This document shows, one piece after another, positions 49,860 through 61,320 of a stretch of 64,000 nt of DNA. The DNA lies in NCBI GenBank assembly GCA_963920665.1, contig OY987271.1:14449350-14513349 (forward strand), written 5' to 3'. The position numbers and the translations under genes are program-made. The notes below the pieces were generated by a model. That model searched no databases. It was not told where the DNA came from and worked only from the letters and a program-made list of their open reading frames with translations. How positions within the stretch are numbered: the stretch's first letter is position 1; each line of letters opens with the position of its first letter. This DNA comes from Straminergon stramineum. Lineage: Eukaryota > Streptophyta > Bryopsida > Hypnales > Calliergonaceae.

Positions 49860-50784
49860 ACCAAGGTGTGTTTTTTGGCAACATAACTTTTTTGGGTAGG
49901 TATGTGTGACTAGAGATTTCCATGGTTTTGGACCAAAGTTTTATAGAAGGTGTGGACAATGAATATCTTTCATGTGCACTAAATTTCAGGGCATTTGGAA
50001 ATATGAGTCAAAAGTTATAGCCTAATATGTAGTTTGTTTCTCGACTTGGACAATTTGGGCAAATTTGAAAAAATCACTTTTTTCAAAAATAAAAATTTGA
50101 AATTGGTTTTCTAGATTTATATACACATAGAAAGCTTTGAATCATTCCATTTTGATCAATGAGTCAAAAGTTATGAGATCTTTTAGTTTGCGAGCAAGTA
50201 TGGATTCTCTACTCTAAAATAAACTTTGAAGTCCTTTATTTAACTCAATTTTCAATATTTTTTGAAAAAAAATAGAAACATTAGATGTAGATTGTTTATT
50301 ATAACATTACAACCATTGGGATTGGCATTTTGCAATTCCATTAATAAATTGTTAACAATTTAGTATTTTGAATCATTCTCTACATCTTTCTACTTACTAT
50401 TTTTTTCTTGTATGTTGCACAATTCCAAATGATCTGAAAATTTTCAAGCATGTAGCCAACTAACATTGAAGAATGAATCTAAAGAAGCACCACCATTTTG
50501 GACATTTTTTCATACAAATGTGACCTTGTGAAGTGCAGCTGCCTGTTTTTTCACAAGGCCCCCAAAAGGATTTTTGTCACTTCAAATGCTAATATCTTGC
50601 AATCTACATGGTGGAATTTTTTGAATTTTTTGAATTTTTTTCCACATCTTCTCAATCTAGTTTACTACAAGATCCTATGATTACATGTGTCCAAAAATGA
50701 TATTTTTCAAAAATTTGGTACTTGTATTAGAAATGGCAGTTTTTGAGGTTTTTTGGTGATAATATAGTCAAGAAACTATAGGGG
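49860..50784. mobile_element. TTAA-flanked element, long type, copy 3
   Basis: Starts TCCTAAAGGACCAAGG (first C lost to T within CTCCTAAAG) and ends ACTATAGGGG, with TTAA at 49856-49859 and 50785-50788. Homologous over most of its length to 8989-10098 and 30466-31407. Confidence 0.75.
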
Positions 50785-50788
50785 TTAA

Positions 50789-51973
50789 AGCACTTTCAAA
50801 CTAGAAGTGTCCATGTTAGTTACTATTTCAAGTTCATTTTCACTACAGTAATGTCTTTCATGACTAAATAATACTTTAACTCTTTTTAGTGTCCTTTTTA
50901 ACTACTAGTAAAAATTATATATATATATATAATACTGTTTTTAAAATCTTCAATTAATTGCTTCTTAAATTTATTTTTCACGTCCTTTTAAATTACTTCT
51001 TAAATTTTTCGGTAATGTCCTTTTAATTAATTTTTAAAAAATTTCTATTTCATTTCAACTTCACTTTTATGATTTTTTATTGTTATATTTTTTGTAATTT
51101 TCATGTTCATTTTATAAATTCTTTTACATGCACTATTTCATTGGCATTAATATGTAAATTCATATTCATGTAGTTTTTCACAAATTTTGTGATGTTCTTT
51201 TAAATGGTCTTGTTCAAGGTGTTTTTTTGTGGTGTTTTTTAATTACTATTTTATAACTTTTTATAATTTATTTTTCTTGTAGTTTTATATATTTTTTCTA
51301 TGTAATTCAAACTAAGAATTAGAATAAGAAACTAAAATTTATTCAGTTCCATTTTTTTTTTTCATTTTATGAATTTCAATGATTTCAAGAATTCTATGGA
51401 TTTAGTGCAATTGCAAGCTCCATGAGCTTGAATTTCATAATATTGAATGTTCTTCAATCATAAAGTACTTCCTAATTTCAAAAAAAGTTCTTAGATTTTG
51501 ATTAGGAGTTATTTTTATTCATTCTAACCTTCCACTTTCATTGATAAAAATGTTAGATTATTCTTACACATCTTATACTTGATATAATTGATACAATTTC
51601 ATGTACACATTCTTCTAAAACCACAATACTTTGATCTTCTATCAACTTCTTTATGGGCCCCATCAGTACATGTTGACGCTCCCTTAACAGGGAACTTAGG
51701 TGCTAGGGAACATGTATGCTCCCAATCTTCCCAATATAGGGAATGGGAAGCTCTAGCTGGATACCTAACCCTCCCTCTCCTCTATTTGCCATGGTACCGT
51801 CCTTGTCCTTTGTTCTCTCCTTGCTACTCTGGACTCCCGTCTGGACTATTGCCCATTTGGGCATTTGTTCCTGACTTTTGGCCTAATTGTTGACTGTCCT
51901 AGCCATTGCTCCATAACTTTTTTGCATTTCCAAAATTCCTCACTCCTCATCCACCACGGCAAAATTCACCTTT
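50789..51973. other. AT-rich DNA with short AT microsatellite
   Basis: About 50915-50932 is an (AT)n run. The rest is T-rich spacer. The open frame at 51588-51893 lies in a less AT-rich patch but shows no recognisable domain. Confidence 0.4.
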
Positions 51974-52153
51974 CACTAATGCAAAACCCATCATTTTTCA
52001 TTCCTTGAAATAGTGACAAAACGAGGGGGAGTGAAAAAAGTCACAAGGGACAAATCATGGGGCTGACTTGGATACTAACAATAGATCATTTTCAGTGAGA
52101 AGTGACACAACTCCAGATCTCCTCAATGAAAAACGACAGGGTTCACTCTAGTG
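51974..52153 (+). mobile_element. CACTA-type MITE, copy 3 (TSD TTT)
   Basis: This 180-bp element begins CACTAATGCAAAACCCATC and ends GGTTCACTCTAGTG. TTT lies on both sides (51971-51973 and 52154-52156). Same family and orientation as 45097-45287. Confidence 0.85.
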
Positions 52154-52521
52154 TTTGTCTAGCTTATTACTTAGTCTCTGGTAAGCGATAATTGTTCGTG
52201 CTGTTCTCCCTCTTTGCAATAGTCCATATTGTTGTGGTTCGAGTCTTGATTTGACAGGCTCAATTAAGTTCAGGTCAATAATTGTATTGTGGAAATCAGT
52301 TCACTCGAAGCCATGATTCCCAATTTTTCACATCTGGATTGCATGTCTGGCCAACTCTCCTCCTTCAGTATGTCAATGTAGAGAATCTCATGCCTTTTCT
52401 AATTAATGCTGAATGGTGCTTACACATGTATTTGAGTGTGTAGAGGTGAGTTTATACAGTTATGACAATGCAATGCTTTGACAGTTTGTATAATTAAACT
52501 AACCAGCCATATAAAACTTGC

Positions 52522-53972
52522 TCAGTCTGCTGAATTGGGGGTTGGAGAGCTTGTCCATGGGGAAAATTTCAGCCTGTTTGAGGCCATGTCTGCTCTGGAG
52601 GTATCATTCTCTTATCAAATATTATCTGTTTGGTATTGTGGTAACTTAGTCGCCCTTTCTGAGTCTTCTGTTCTCTTGCATTGCATGCTGCCAGTCTCGA
52701 TATATCCTAGGATGGGGAGTCATGAATAGTGGTTTCGTTTCTCACTGATAGAACTTCGTTGGTGGGACAAGATTATGGATCCACAGAATGATGGACGCTG
52801 GCTTGTCCACTAACTTACAAGATTCATAACTTTTGAAGAAGCCATAGAGAGCAGGGCAGCTCCAATTCAGCTGACCATTCAGCAACTGGTGGATGTCTTT
52901 GACCACATGCTCACATGTGAGGTATGGTTTACACGTGAAATGCATATTTTCTCAGGGTGATTCGAGTGAAGGAAAGTGTAAGATATTGTACACTGTTACT
53001 TGTGTTACAATCTTGATTTCATACTAGGTTTCTATTGGGATTTCTGTTGTGTCTCTTAAATTTTAAATCAACTCCTCATTCCTGCATGTATGCCAGTGCC
53101 CATTGTGGCCAACTTCGAGAAGGTGGATGTGGGATTGTTCCTCTCATTTAAGTTAGGAATACTTTAGTTTCAGTAAGCTTAGATTCTCAAGTACGTTGTT
53201 TATGGCTTCAAAGATGGTGAGGCTGGTGCTGAGCAGCAATCCCAAACTGGCTAAATTTTGCTAGGTTTCCACTTAATTTTTTCATGCCTTCAGTGTTAAA
53301 TTCAAAAAAATCTTTCAAAAATGAACATTTGGCTAATTTCCCTGAATCCATTCTAGGATTGCTGGTGCTGAGAGTCACTCAATCCAGCAGTTGATTCTGT
53401 AAACTTCCCATTTGAAGTTTTACAGAGGGTGCGCTGTGGTTCTATTGAAAAAATTGATGATGATAATGCAGGCTACTTGGCAAAATGGTCATACCCTGGT
53501 GCAGATTGTGTTCCCTTGCATTTAACTGCTAAATCTAGAGCACACAACTCCAAATGCCTTGCTTCATGTTTCTTGCAGAAGCACACGGGCTACTTGTAGC
53601 ATGATATGAACAGCTATTGCACTGGCGGATATCCATGAGGTACATAGTGCTGTTCTTGCAAGATTAACATGGTCATTGCGGTAGGAATTCTCTTCACCAA
53701 TGTTGTAATGGGATTTTCCTTGGGTGGAGATTTTGGACACTTGAATTTTAAAGAGGAAGGTCCCTCAATCTGAGGCATACATGCTGTTTTCTTCTTCGAT
53801 CAATCAACATGAAGGAAGATTTTGTCACAAACTCACAATGGCTTATGGTTTACCTATTCAGGAAGAGGGTGATTCCAAGTGTGTCACTCTCTTGAATATA
53901 TTGGAGGAAGTTGTGGACTGGCAACTCTGCAGGTGTAAAGGCTTCTCAACAACAACAAAAAAGGTTTTGAAG
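52522..53972 (+). pseudogene. NAA35/MAK10-like (NatC auxiliary subunit) pseudogene
   Basis: NAA35 is the auxiliary subunit that anchors the NatC N-terminal acetyltransferase to ribosomes. Recognisable exons in order: about 52522-52600 reads AELGVGELVHGENFSLFEAM then SALE, ending at GAG|GTATCA. 52772-52921 begins IMDP, is scrambled over the next few residues (PQNDGRW in place of PKMDAG), has a TAA at 52811-52813, then reads ITFEEAIESRAAPIQL...VDVFDHMLTCE before GTATGG. A later piece about 53838-53972 reads AYGLPIQEEGDSKC then TLLNILEEVVDWQLC and KKVLK before GTAGGA. The alternative frame just upstream (KEDFVTN) fits the family better, implying a frameshift near 53820. 5' and 3' exons were not found. 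Introns are retained, so it is a decayed duplicate or captured fragment. Confidence 0.75.
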
Positions 53973-55112
53973 GTAGGAATACTTGACACTGGAAATCTTG
54001 TAACATTAACATCAAATGACTTTCAAGTTTGCATTTATGTGAATCATTGACTTCAATTGATAATTGTTTTTTGAACTGATACTAAGTTATCTACAATGCC
54101 ATAGAAATATTTAATTGCATTGCTCAGGGTCATTTTTTCCATGTATGAGCATTGTTCCAAACATGAGCAGGCCTCCAAAGAAAACCTGACCCCATGTAAT
54201 GAGCACAAGGTTACATGCCTTGATTCAATCTCCTAAGTCTTCTTCTAATTTCCAAATGTGCAGTATTTGGAGTACAAACTGCAAACGCTAGGTTGAAAGC
54301 TAAAGAAACAAGAGGATGATCTCAAGATATTTAAGGGATGAATGAAGAACACAAGAAATCCATGAAAGTATATCAAGTCGTTAGATCATTGGGTGATTTG
54401 CAAGAAGCACTTGTTGATTTTGTTTTCACAACATTCATCCTTAGTTTTTTGTAGTACTATAAAATTTTAAAAACAATTTTTTTTTAATTTAAAAATATCG
54501 CCAATGTATACCTTGAAGAAGATTGTACCCTAGGAAAGTTAAGCATAAAAAAATTCTTTAAGGAGGGGAATTGAAAATGTGCAAACTCTAAAAACAATAC
54601 TTACGTTGATGTTTAATTTTTTTTTAATAGGAAAAAAATGGAGATGGTCATTCACCAAAAGAACCACCAAAATAATATTTTACATATTTCAAAATGCAAG
54701 CAAAAACAAGCTCACTTTTTGGACTTTCATACAATGTAAATCTAATTATTTTTAAATTTCCTTTGGATAGTAGTCTACTACAAGACTATCTCCTCCAAAT
54801 TTTATTTTTTGGGTACTAAATAGTACCTCATCAAATTGGCAAGTGTGACAGCAATTGGGGGCTATTTTGGAAAGTAAAACATTTTTGAAAAAGTTGAAAA
54901 AAAAATTCTAAGGTGTAAAATAGTCATGAGTACTTTATCTATGAATCTTGAGTCATTATGACTCAAAATGCAAAATTTATTGCCAAAAACCAAATCAACA
55001 TATAGGCTATGACTAAATGTAGTACATGAGTTTTTTGCAATCACGCCATTAGCACCTCTCCAATCAAAAATTCTTAAGTGTTATGAATGTATTGTACATT
55101 GGGAGCTTTGGT
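53973..55112. other. Spacer, no gene seen
   Basis: AT-rich downstream of the NAA35-like fragment. No repeat with clear ends and no coding exon is recognised. Further decayed NAA35 exons could lie here but I could not identify them. Confidence 0.35.
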
Positions 55113-56107
55113 GAGACGTTAAATCGTGCCCACGAAAGTAGGCCCAACTAATGCGGCTAGATATTGATCCGGGCCTCAACCATCGGACCCGGGCGTGGGC
55201 GCAGGTCACAGGACCACGACCCCGACGGAAGTTAGGAGGAGGAGGATGACCACCCACGTCCTTCTTAGGGTGGCGGTTTTAGAGTAGTTGTATATATCCC
55301 ACATTGTTTGTTTTCCTTCCTACCACCCCAAATGTATATAAAGAGGTGTCTTCTCAAATCAAAACACAATCCATTAATGACTTTTGAAGAAAGTGAAGAA
55401 AATGTGATGCCACGTTAGTATGGGCCCATTTAAAATGGATGATTTAACATCTTGTGAGTAAAGATAATATCCTAAGAATTTTTTCAAGTTTGACTAAAAC
55501 ATTAGTTTTGGGCACAATTCAAACAATGTTTTTTGAAGTTCAAAAAAGACATAAAATTCAATTCCTTTCCAAATGAAATTTTTGATAACCCCAAAATAGC
55601 TAAAGTGTCCATTTTGTGCAAGACCCTTAGAGCAATGAAATTGTCTTAAAGTACAAAGTTGGGATATGGACATGGGCTGAACTTCAAAAAATATTGTTTG
55701 AATTGTGCCCAAAACTAATGTTTTAGTCAAACTTGAAAAAATTCTTAGGATATTATCTTTACTCACAAGATGTTAAATCATCCATTTTAAATGGGCCCAT
55801 ACTAACATGGCATCACATTTTCTTCACTTTCTTCAAAAGTCATTAATGGATTGTGTTTTGATTTGAGAAGACACCTCTTTATATACATTTGGGGTGGTAG
55901 GAAGGAAAACAAACAATGTGGGATATATACAACTACTCTAAAACCGCCACCCTAAGAAGGACATGGGTGGTCGTCCTCCTCCTCCTAACTTCCATCATGG
56001 TCGTGGTCCTGCGACCCGCGCCCATGCCCGGGTCCGATGGCCGAGGCCCAAGTCAATATCCAACCACATCAACTTGGCCCACTTTTGTGGGCACAATTTA
56101 ATGTCTC
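55113..56107. mobile_element. Foldback: 429-bp inverted arms around a 137-bp spacer
   Basis: Arm 55113-55541 and inverted arm 55679-56107 have exactly equal length and are alike end to end, with scattered differences, many of them C/T or G/A. The outer part of each arm is GC-rich (CGGACCCGGGC); the inner part is AT-rich. Each arm contains a TATA-like box (CAAATGTATATAAAGAGGTG) pointing to the spacer, followed by AATGGATTGTG-like sequence inverted between arms. The shape suggests either a foldback transposon or two LTR-like sequences in head-to-head inversion. No target duplication is obvious outside. A transcript across it would form a hairpin of more than 400 bp. Confidence 0.9.
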
Positions 56108-56237
56108 GCTTTTATAACTATATTCTCAACTTTGTTCTCGCTTCTATGAGTTTGGGCACGCAAAGAAATGTGCTCGAATATTTGTTAGAGGGCCATGTGT
56201 ATGGAAAGCTATCAGCTGTCTCAAAAGCAGGCACGAC

Positions 56238-56493
56238 ACTAAATCCTGCAAACGAAGTGGGCTCCATAGGGGCATTTTGTGTTTTACTCAAGGATAAAAG
56301 TAAAACCTGCCCCCTATTTTGAGTTGTGCTTAGGGTATGTTCTAGACCTCTCCAAGCTAATTTGGGGTCTTTGATTGCAAATATGAATTCGGAATTTGCA
56401 AAAAAAATAATGTGCAAAAAATAAAAAAATTCTTGGGTTTTCCCCATGGTAAATCTAGCCCCTATGGGGCCCACTTTGTTTGTAGGATTTAGT
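56238..56493. mobile_element. MITE, 256 bp, 37-bp terminal inverted repeats
   Basis: Ends 56238-56274 and 56457-56493 are inverted complements over 37 bp with about four mismatches, starting ACTAAATCCT. Interior is AT-rich without coding. No clear target duplication, so superfamily unassigned. Confidence 0.75.
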
Positions 56494-56499
56494 ATCCTC

Positions 56500-57880
56500 C
56501 CCAAAGCAGTGTTGCTTTGTCGCTCTTCTGGAACTTGTGCATTGCAAGCTGCATATAAGGGAGCCAAACCCTTACTAATCACAAACCCAATCTGGCAACG
56601 TAGGGTCAAGTAATTTCAATCAGCAAATGATTAGCAACAATTAATGCTGGCACAATTCCCAGGTAGTTCATGGTGCATTATAATTGGCTACAAGACTCTC
56701 AAATTTGGACCCAGCCCTTCTTGGATTATGCAACCAGCCCTTGGTTGAAAAGAGGAAGGTCTGTATGGCCAATATGGGTAGAACAGAATCTTTAGCTTAA
56801 AAATTCGTAGTAATTATTTTGTGAGGAAAAAAAATCTGAAAAATTATGGAAACCTTATGAACTCTATTTCTGCTCATGGGAAAAATTTCCCCACTGTTGA
56901 AACCTCCCTTGTAGTATGTGTATCTGCTTTAAGTGGTCAGAAAGGGGTCGGCTCCCTTAATGAAAATCCTTGCAGAAACTTCCCTGATAATTTTGTAGTG
57001 TCATTCTTATCATCATGTTCTACACACAACAATTTTCCTCATAATTTATGAAGCAACTGGCTGTCCGCAGTGGTGTGATCTCTTCCAAACAGAGCACCTG
57101 CCCGTGAAGGTCAATGCCTCAATTCTAATCGTCCAAACCTCATGATCTGCACAGGAGCTACTAACTGTTTTCTTCTACTTTCTTGCACCTGCCAGCTATT
57201 TTGACACTGAACTTACAGATCTTAGAGGGTATTCGCATGTAGGACCCGATCGGAGGTGGAGCTCCAGGGGCCACTTCATGAAGATCGGGTCTATGCCACA
57301 TCAAGCTTCCACATGTGAACTGGTTCTCCAAATAAAACATTCCCAAATTTTTAGGATTGATTGGCATGTGGCAGTGATATTTCTATAAAAAAAATACTTG
57401 TAGAGGAAACTTGGAAACTCTGTGTATATTTAAAAGGGAGTTTGACTAATGATGTGAGACAAGAAGACATGTGGAGGATAATCTTAGTTTATTTTAGTAA
57501 GTCGGGTTGATGAGAAGGAGAGCGGGTTTGAAAATCCTAAATTCAAGGATGGAAGAGCCAGGGAGGGACTGGAGCTCCATATCGGAAATCAAGTTCACAA
57601 TTTTGTCATGCAATCCCCCCTGGCCCGGTTGGAGGTCCGGTCTAGTCCTTCATGTGAATAGGCCCTTACTATTACTTCCTCCATACAACAAAGCAATTTC
57701 ACTACATTATTCTTGGAAATTTATCGACTTTCCATGTCTAGTTTCACTTCTGCAATTAGTCTTGACGCTTCAGGGGTAAATGTTGATAGCGAGATAATCA
57801 TCTGCTGGTGAAAACATAATCTGTTTCCAAAAAAAAGTTTCTTCATTATCCGTACATTACAAATTGTGTGGTGCTCTTTT
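56500..57880. other. Mixed intergenic DNA
   Basis: No exon recognised. About 56815-56900 resembles 62845-62930. A stretch at 57785-57835 (GATAATCATCTGCTGGTG) closely matches 61265-61315. The less AT-rich patch 57060-57300 has a minus frame (APGAPPPIGSYMRIPSKICK) of unknown origin. Confidence 0.4.
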
Positions 57881-60050
57881 GTCGGAAAGCTCTCTATGAG
57901 AAAGGGTGCACGGACTTTGTTTGAGGGTGTTGTGACTCATAGCAAAAAAGATATAGAATTTTGAAGTTTTTTGAATGAAAAAATTAGAAAAATATTTTAA
58001 TTTTAATTTTATTATTATATGATGGCAACAACGCAAGGCATACTATTTATTCCTTAAATTAGGTTGTTTTGTTTTGTTTTGTTATTTGATGAAATCTCCA
58101 AAATTGTGCATCCCCTAATTGTGTTCATGGTCATGTGGGAAAGCTCTTAATGAGGAAGGGTGCATGGGCTTTGTTTTATTGTTTTTTGACTCAAGGTAGA
58201 AAAATATTGGATTTCTAAGTATTTATGAATTTAAAAAATTCAAAAATTACTTTGACTTCTTTTCTTAAAGGATTCACATTCCTATGGTTTTAGTAATGGC
58301 ATAGGACATACTAGTCGATACATTAAATTATCTTGGATTTTTAATGCTATAAAAAAACCATTAGTGTGCCTTGTGCCATTGTCACATCCAAAATAGAAGT
58401 AAAAGTCTTTTTCCATTTGTAAATAACTCCAAAATTTTATATCTTTTACGCATGAAGAAGTGCAAGGGCTTTGTTGCGATGTGAGAGGTTGCATTCTTGA
58501 TACAAATAGAAAGATTTATGTACTAGGGAGTGAAAGGGCTTTGTTTCGTGGCATTTGGGCATGTGATGTGAAAGTTATATTTTTTTCAAAATAAAAGATA
58601 ATTTCATTTCATTTTCTAATTCATAAAAACTCTGAAATTCAATGACTTTCACATCGTAGGTCCAATTGCCATGTAATGAAGTCTGAACACCCCTTTGTGC
58701 AGAGAGATATCCAACAGTACCAAGAGTGTCGCTGAAGGACTCATGGTTTCTTAGATCTCAATGTATCAAACAAAACAAGCAATTAAACTAACTAACTCAT
58801 TAATTTAAGGTATAGATTCTAGTACCATGTTTTGTTTGTTATAGTGAGATCTTTGGAACCTTGGATCCCTTGGTCAAGTTTTTGGTACCATTATAAAGCT
58901 CTTTGCAAAGAGGGAGACAAGGACTTTGTTTTTGTGGTGTTGCGATCCACTATAGAAAAGATATTGAATTTCAAAGTTTTGTGAATTAGAAAAATATTTT
59001 TACTTTTATTTTATCATGTTGTGGCAATAGCACATAGCATACTAGTTAGGAGTGAAGGTTGTTGTGGATGTACAAAGAAACAAAATCTTCAAAAAACCCT
59101 ATTAACATGCCATCAAACTAGATGAAGGAAAGATTATCCTAGAAGATAAATTTTAAAAAATACTAATTAATATTGCATCCTTGGCAAGAATTGAACCTAG
59201 CGCGTACAATCCTTCACCACATGAAGGCCAAAGATCCTCTCAACTCACTCAAGATGGAGTTAAGAATGGTAATGAAAAAGTTGCATGAAACCAAAAGAGT
59301 TTAGGAATCAAAGATTTCACCTTCTTTAAGTGGTTCTACATCTCTCCCTATGAGGTATCTCTTAGGATGGGTAAATAAGTGATGAAACTTAGTAACATTC
59401 TTCTACAAGACCACGGTATCCACTAGTGTATTGTCAAAGTCTTTTTCTAGTCCTTCTATGGCCAATCACATAACACTATCCAAATATCTTGTTGTCATGC
59501 GATTTTGAAGTTTTTGCTTACTATGATTTTGCACAAAAAAAGCCTTTCGCACGTCGTGGTGCTCACACATTGACACTTTGCAATTTCAACAAGAGTTAGA
59601 AGGTTAGGGTACTTCAATTTCAAAAGATGGACTTCAACTAATTGAATTTCATAAATTTCCAAATGCTTTGTCCATCCACTCAATGCTTCCTTTGCAACTT
59701 GAAAGCAAAAAAATCTTCAATTAGGTTGTTTGTTTGTATTGATTGTTAAGGTGAGATCTCTAAAACTTATTGTGCATCTTCTGGGGGCATTCTTGGTACC
59801 ATTCAAAAGCTCTCTACAAGGAGAGGTGTATGAACATTGTTTTGTGGTGTATGGACATATGGTGTGAAAGTTATGGATTTTTGAGTTATTTTGGATTTAC
59901 ATTATCCTAAATTATGAATCTTTTGGATTGTGCATCACTTAGTTGCATTCTTCGTATTGTTATAAAGCTCTCTGCAAGGAGGGGGTGCACGAACTTTGTT
60001 TTGCGGTGTTTGGACATACAGTGTGAAAGTTTTGGATTTAGAGTTATGGG
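57880..60050. repeat. Degenerate tandem-like repeat cluster
   Basis: At least five copies (about 57880, 58130, 58850, 59750 and 59940) share a block with AAGCTCTCT, GGTGCACGAACTTTGTTT and GTGTGAAAGTTATGGATTT, spaced irregularly by 200-900 bp. A further copy is at about 11790-11935. Function unknown. Confidence 0.65.
59495..59683 (-). pseudogene. hAT-type transposase C-terminal fragment
   Basis: A minus-strand frame reads YPNLLTLVEIAKCQCV followed by STTTCERLF. This fits the C-terminal dimerisation region of hAT-family transposases and their ZNF862-like plant relatives (pattern YPxLxxLxxIA...PV-S-x2-CERxFS). Flanking residues do not continue the domain and no TIRs were found. Remnant only. 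Confidence 0.5.
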
Positions 60051-61320
60051 GCAACAATACAATGCTACAATTTCTGATTTAATGATTCATCCATCTAGAA
60101 TTACTGATGAACATCCAGATAAGTGACAAAATAGATTGAATCGGATGAAAGAAAAGTCTCCAGATTATCTACAACTTGAAATTGCTAAAAACAACAACAT
60201 GAAGCCCAATTCATGCTTCTTGCTCCCTGAGGTGAAAATAGACAGATTGCATAAAAGATATGTAAGGCAGAATGTATCACAACTTCCCGGTAGTCTTAGA
60301 TGACATCTGGAAAATATGTACAAAAAATTATATTTCCCATATTTTGGTCAGGAAACGATACTACTCCTAAGCAGTAAAGGTTCATACTGTCTCCCACTAG
60401 GCTTACGTGTCAGGATTTCAGCGAACATCAGAAGGCTCAACTCTAGTCTTCAGACTTTTATTGAATGCCAAATCAGGTAAGGAGTCTGTAAAGACTTCTT
60501 CAAAATCAGGCATTTTCCATAACCCTGCAGAATGTAACAAATATTCTTATCAATCAGCTAGCTTGGAATGTCAGTTTGCTTCAAGTTCTGAGCAGGCTTG
60601 ACACAAAATCTAGAGCAACAGCAATAAAAATAAGGTCTTCAGATATTAGAAAGAGACTTGAAATTGAGAAATACAGAAAGCTGCATATCAAACAATGACT
60701 AGTGTTTACGTCGACTCAATCAGCAAACATTAAGAAGTAAAGAACACCTGGGAAGTAATTGATATCCATGACATAATATCGGTTATCAGCTCCACTTTCT
60801 CGACTGATGTCCATATGAAATAGTTGAAGACCCACCACTATAAAATCCACCGCGAGTTTAAAATTAGAGGTGTCAAATTGCACCATTGGCCAATGTAGCA
60901 TCTTCACAAACTGAATAGTTGTAGGCTGAAGAACATCAACATGAAATATGCCAGAAATGTCAAATGCCTAGTGCCTTCACATTCAGCTTAGAAGGTGACC
61001 ACTGATTTGGAAAACTGCTTGGTTAAAGAAAGGAAAAGATGCTTCACATACAGGTTTTGTAAGTGACATAAATTCTTAACAAGGACAACAATTATAGAGG
61101 GATAGAGAATTATTTTACCAGTCTCTTGTGAAGTATTATTTTTCGGTTCAATTCTTTCGGAGTGACAATTGGCCATTGTGAGACTGGTGTGTGTTTCCTG
61201 ACATCGTCTTTGGGTTGAGAATCACAGATTTCTTGATAAGAGGACTGGCAATCGTTGTAAAACCTTGATAGCGAGATAATCATCTGCTGTTGAAAACACA
61301 ATCTGGTTCCAAAAAGTTTC
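60050..61320. repeat. Segment B, homologous to 11.94-13.1 kb
   Basis: Collinear with 11940-13070: plus-strand DLMIHPSRITDEHPDK with the same TGA after DK, then AATCAGGCAT...CCATAACCCTGCAG, then on the minus strand the ITPK exon at 60748-60832. The similarity stops at about 61130, so the LPPRQLL exon present in segment A is absent here. About 60240-60410 is an insertion relative to A. Confidence 0.75.
60748..60832 (-). pseudogene. ITPK-like single-exon fragment
   Basis: The minus strand reads GLQLFHMDISRESG...RYYVMDINYFPG and ends at a CCAG|GTGTTC donor, homologous to the exon at 12505-12589. The DINYFPG motif is part of the ATP/Mg-binding end of the ITPK fold. No other ITPK exon was found beside it. 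Confidence 0.75.

Noticed and set aside
55916..56322. Proline- and arginine-rich frames in the right foldback arm
   Set aside because: They result from the GC-rich part of the inverted repeat; the left arm lacks an equivalent intact frame.
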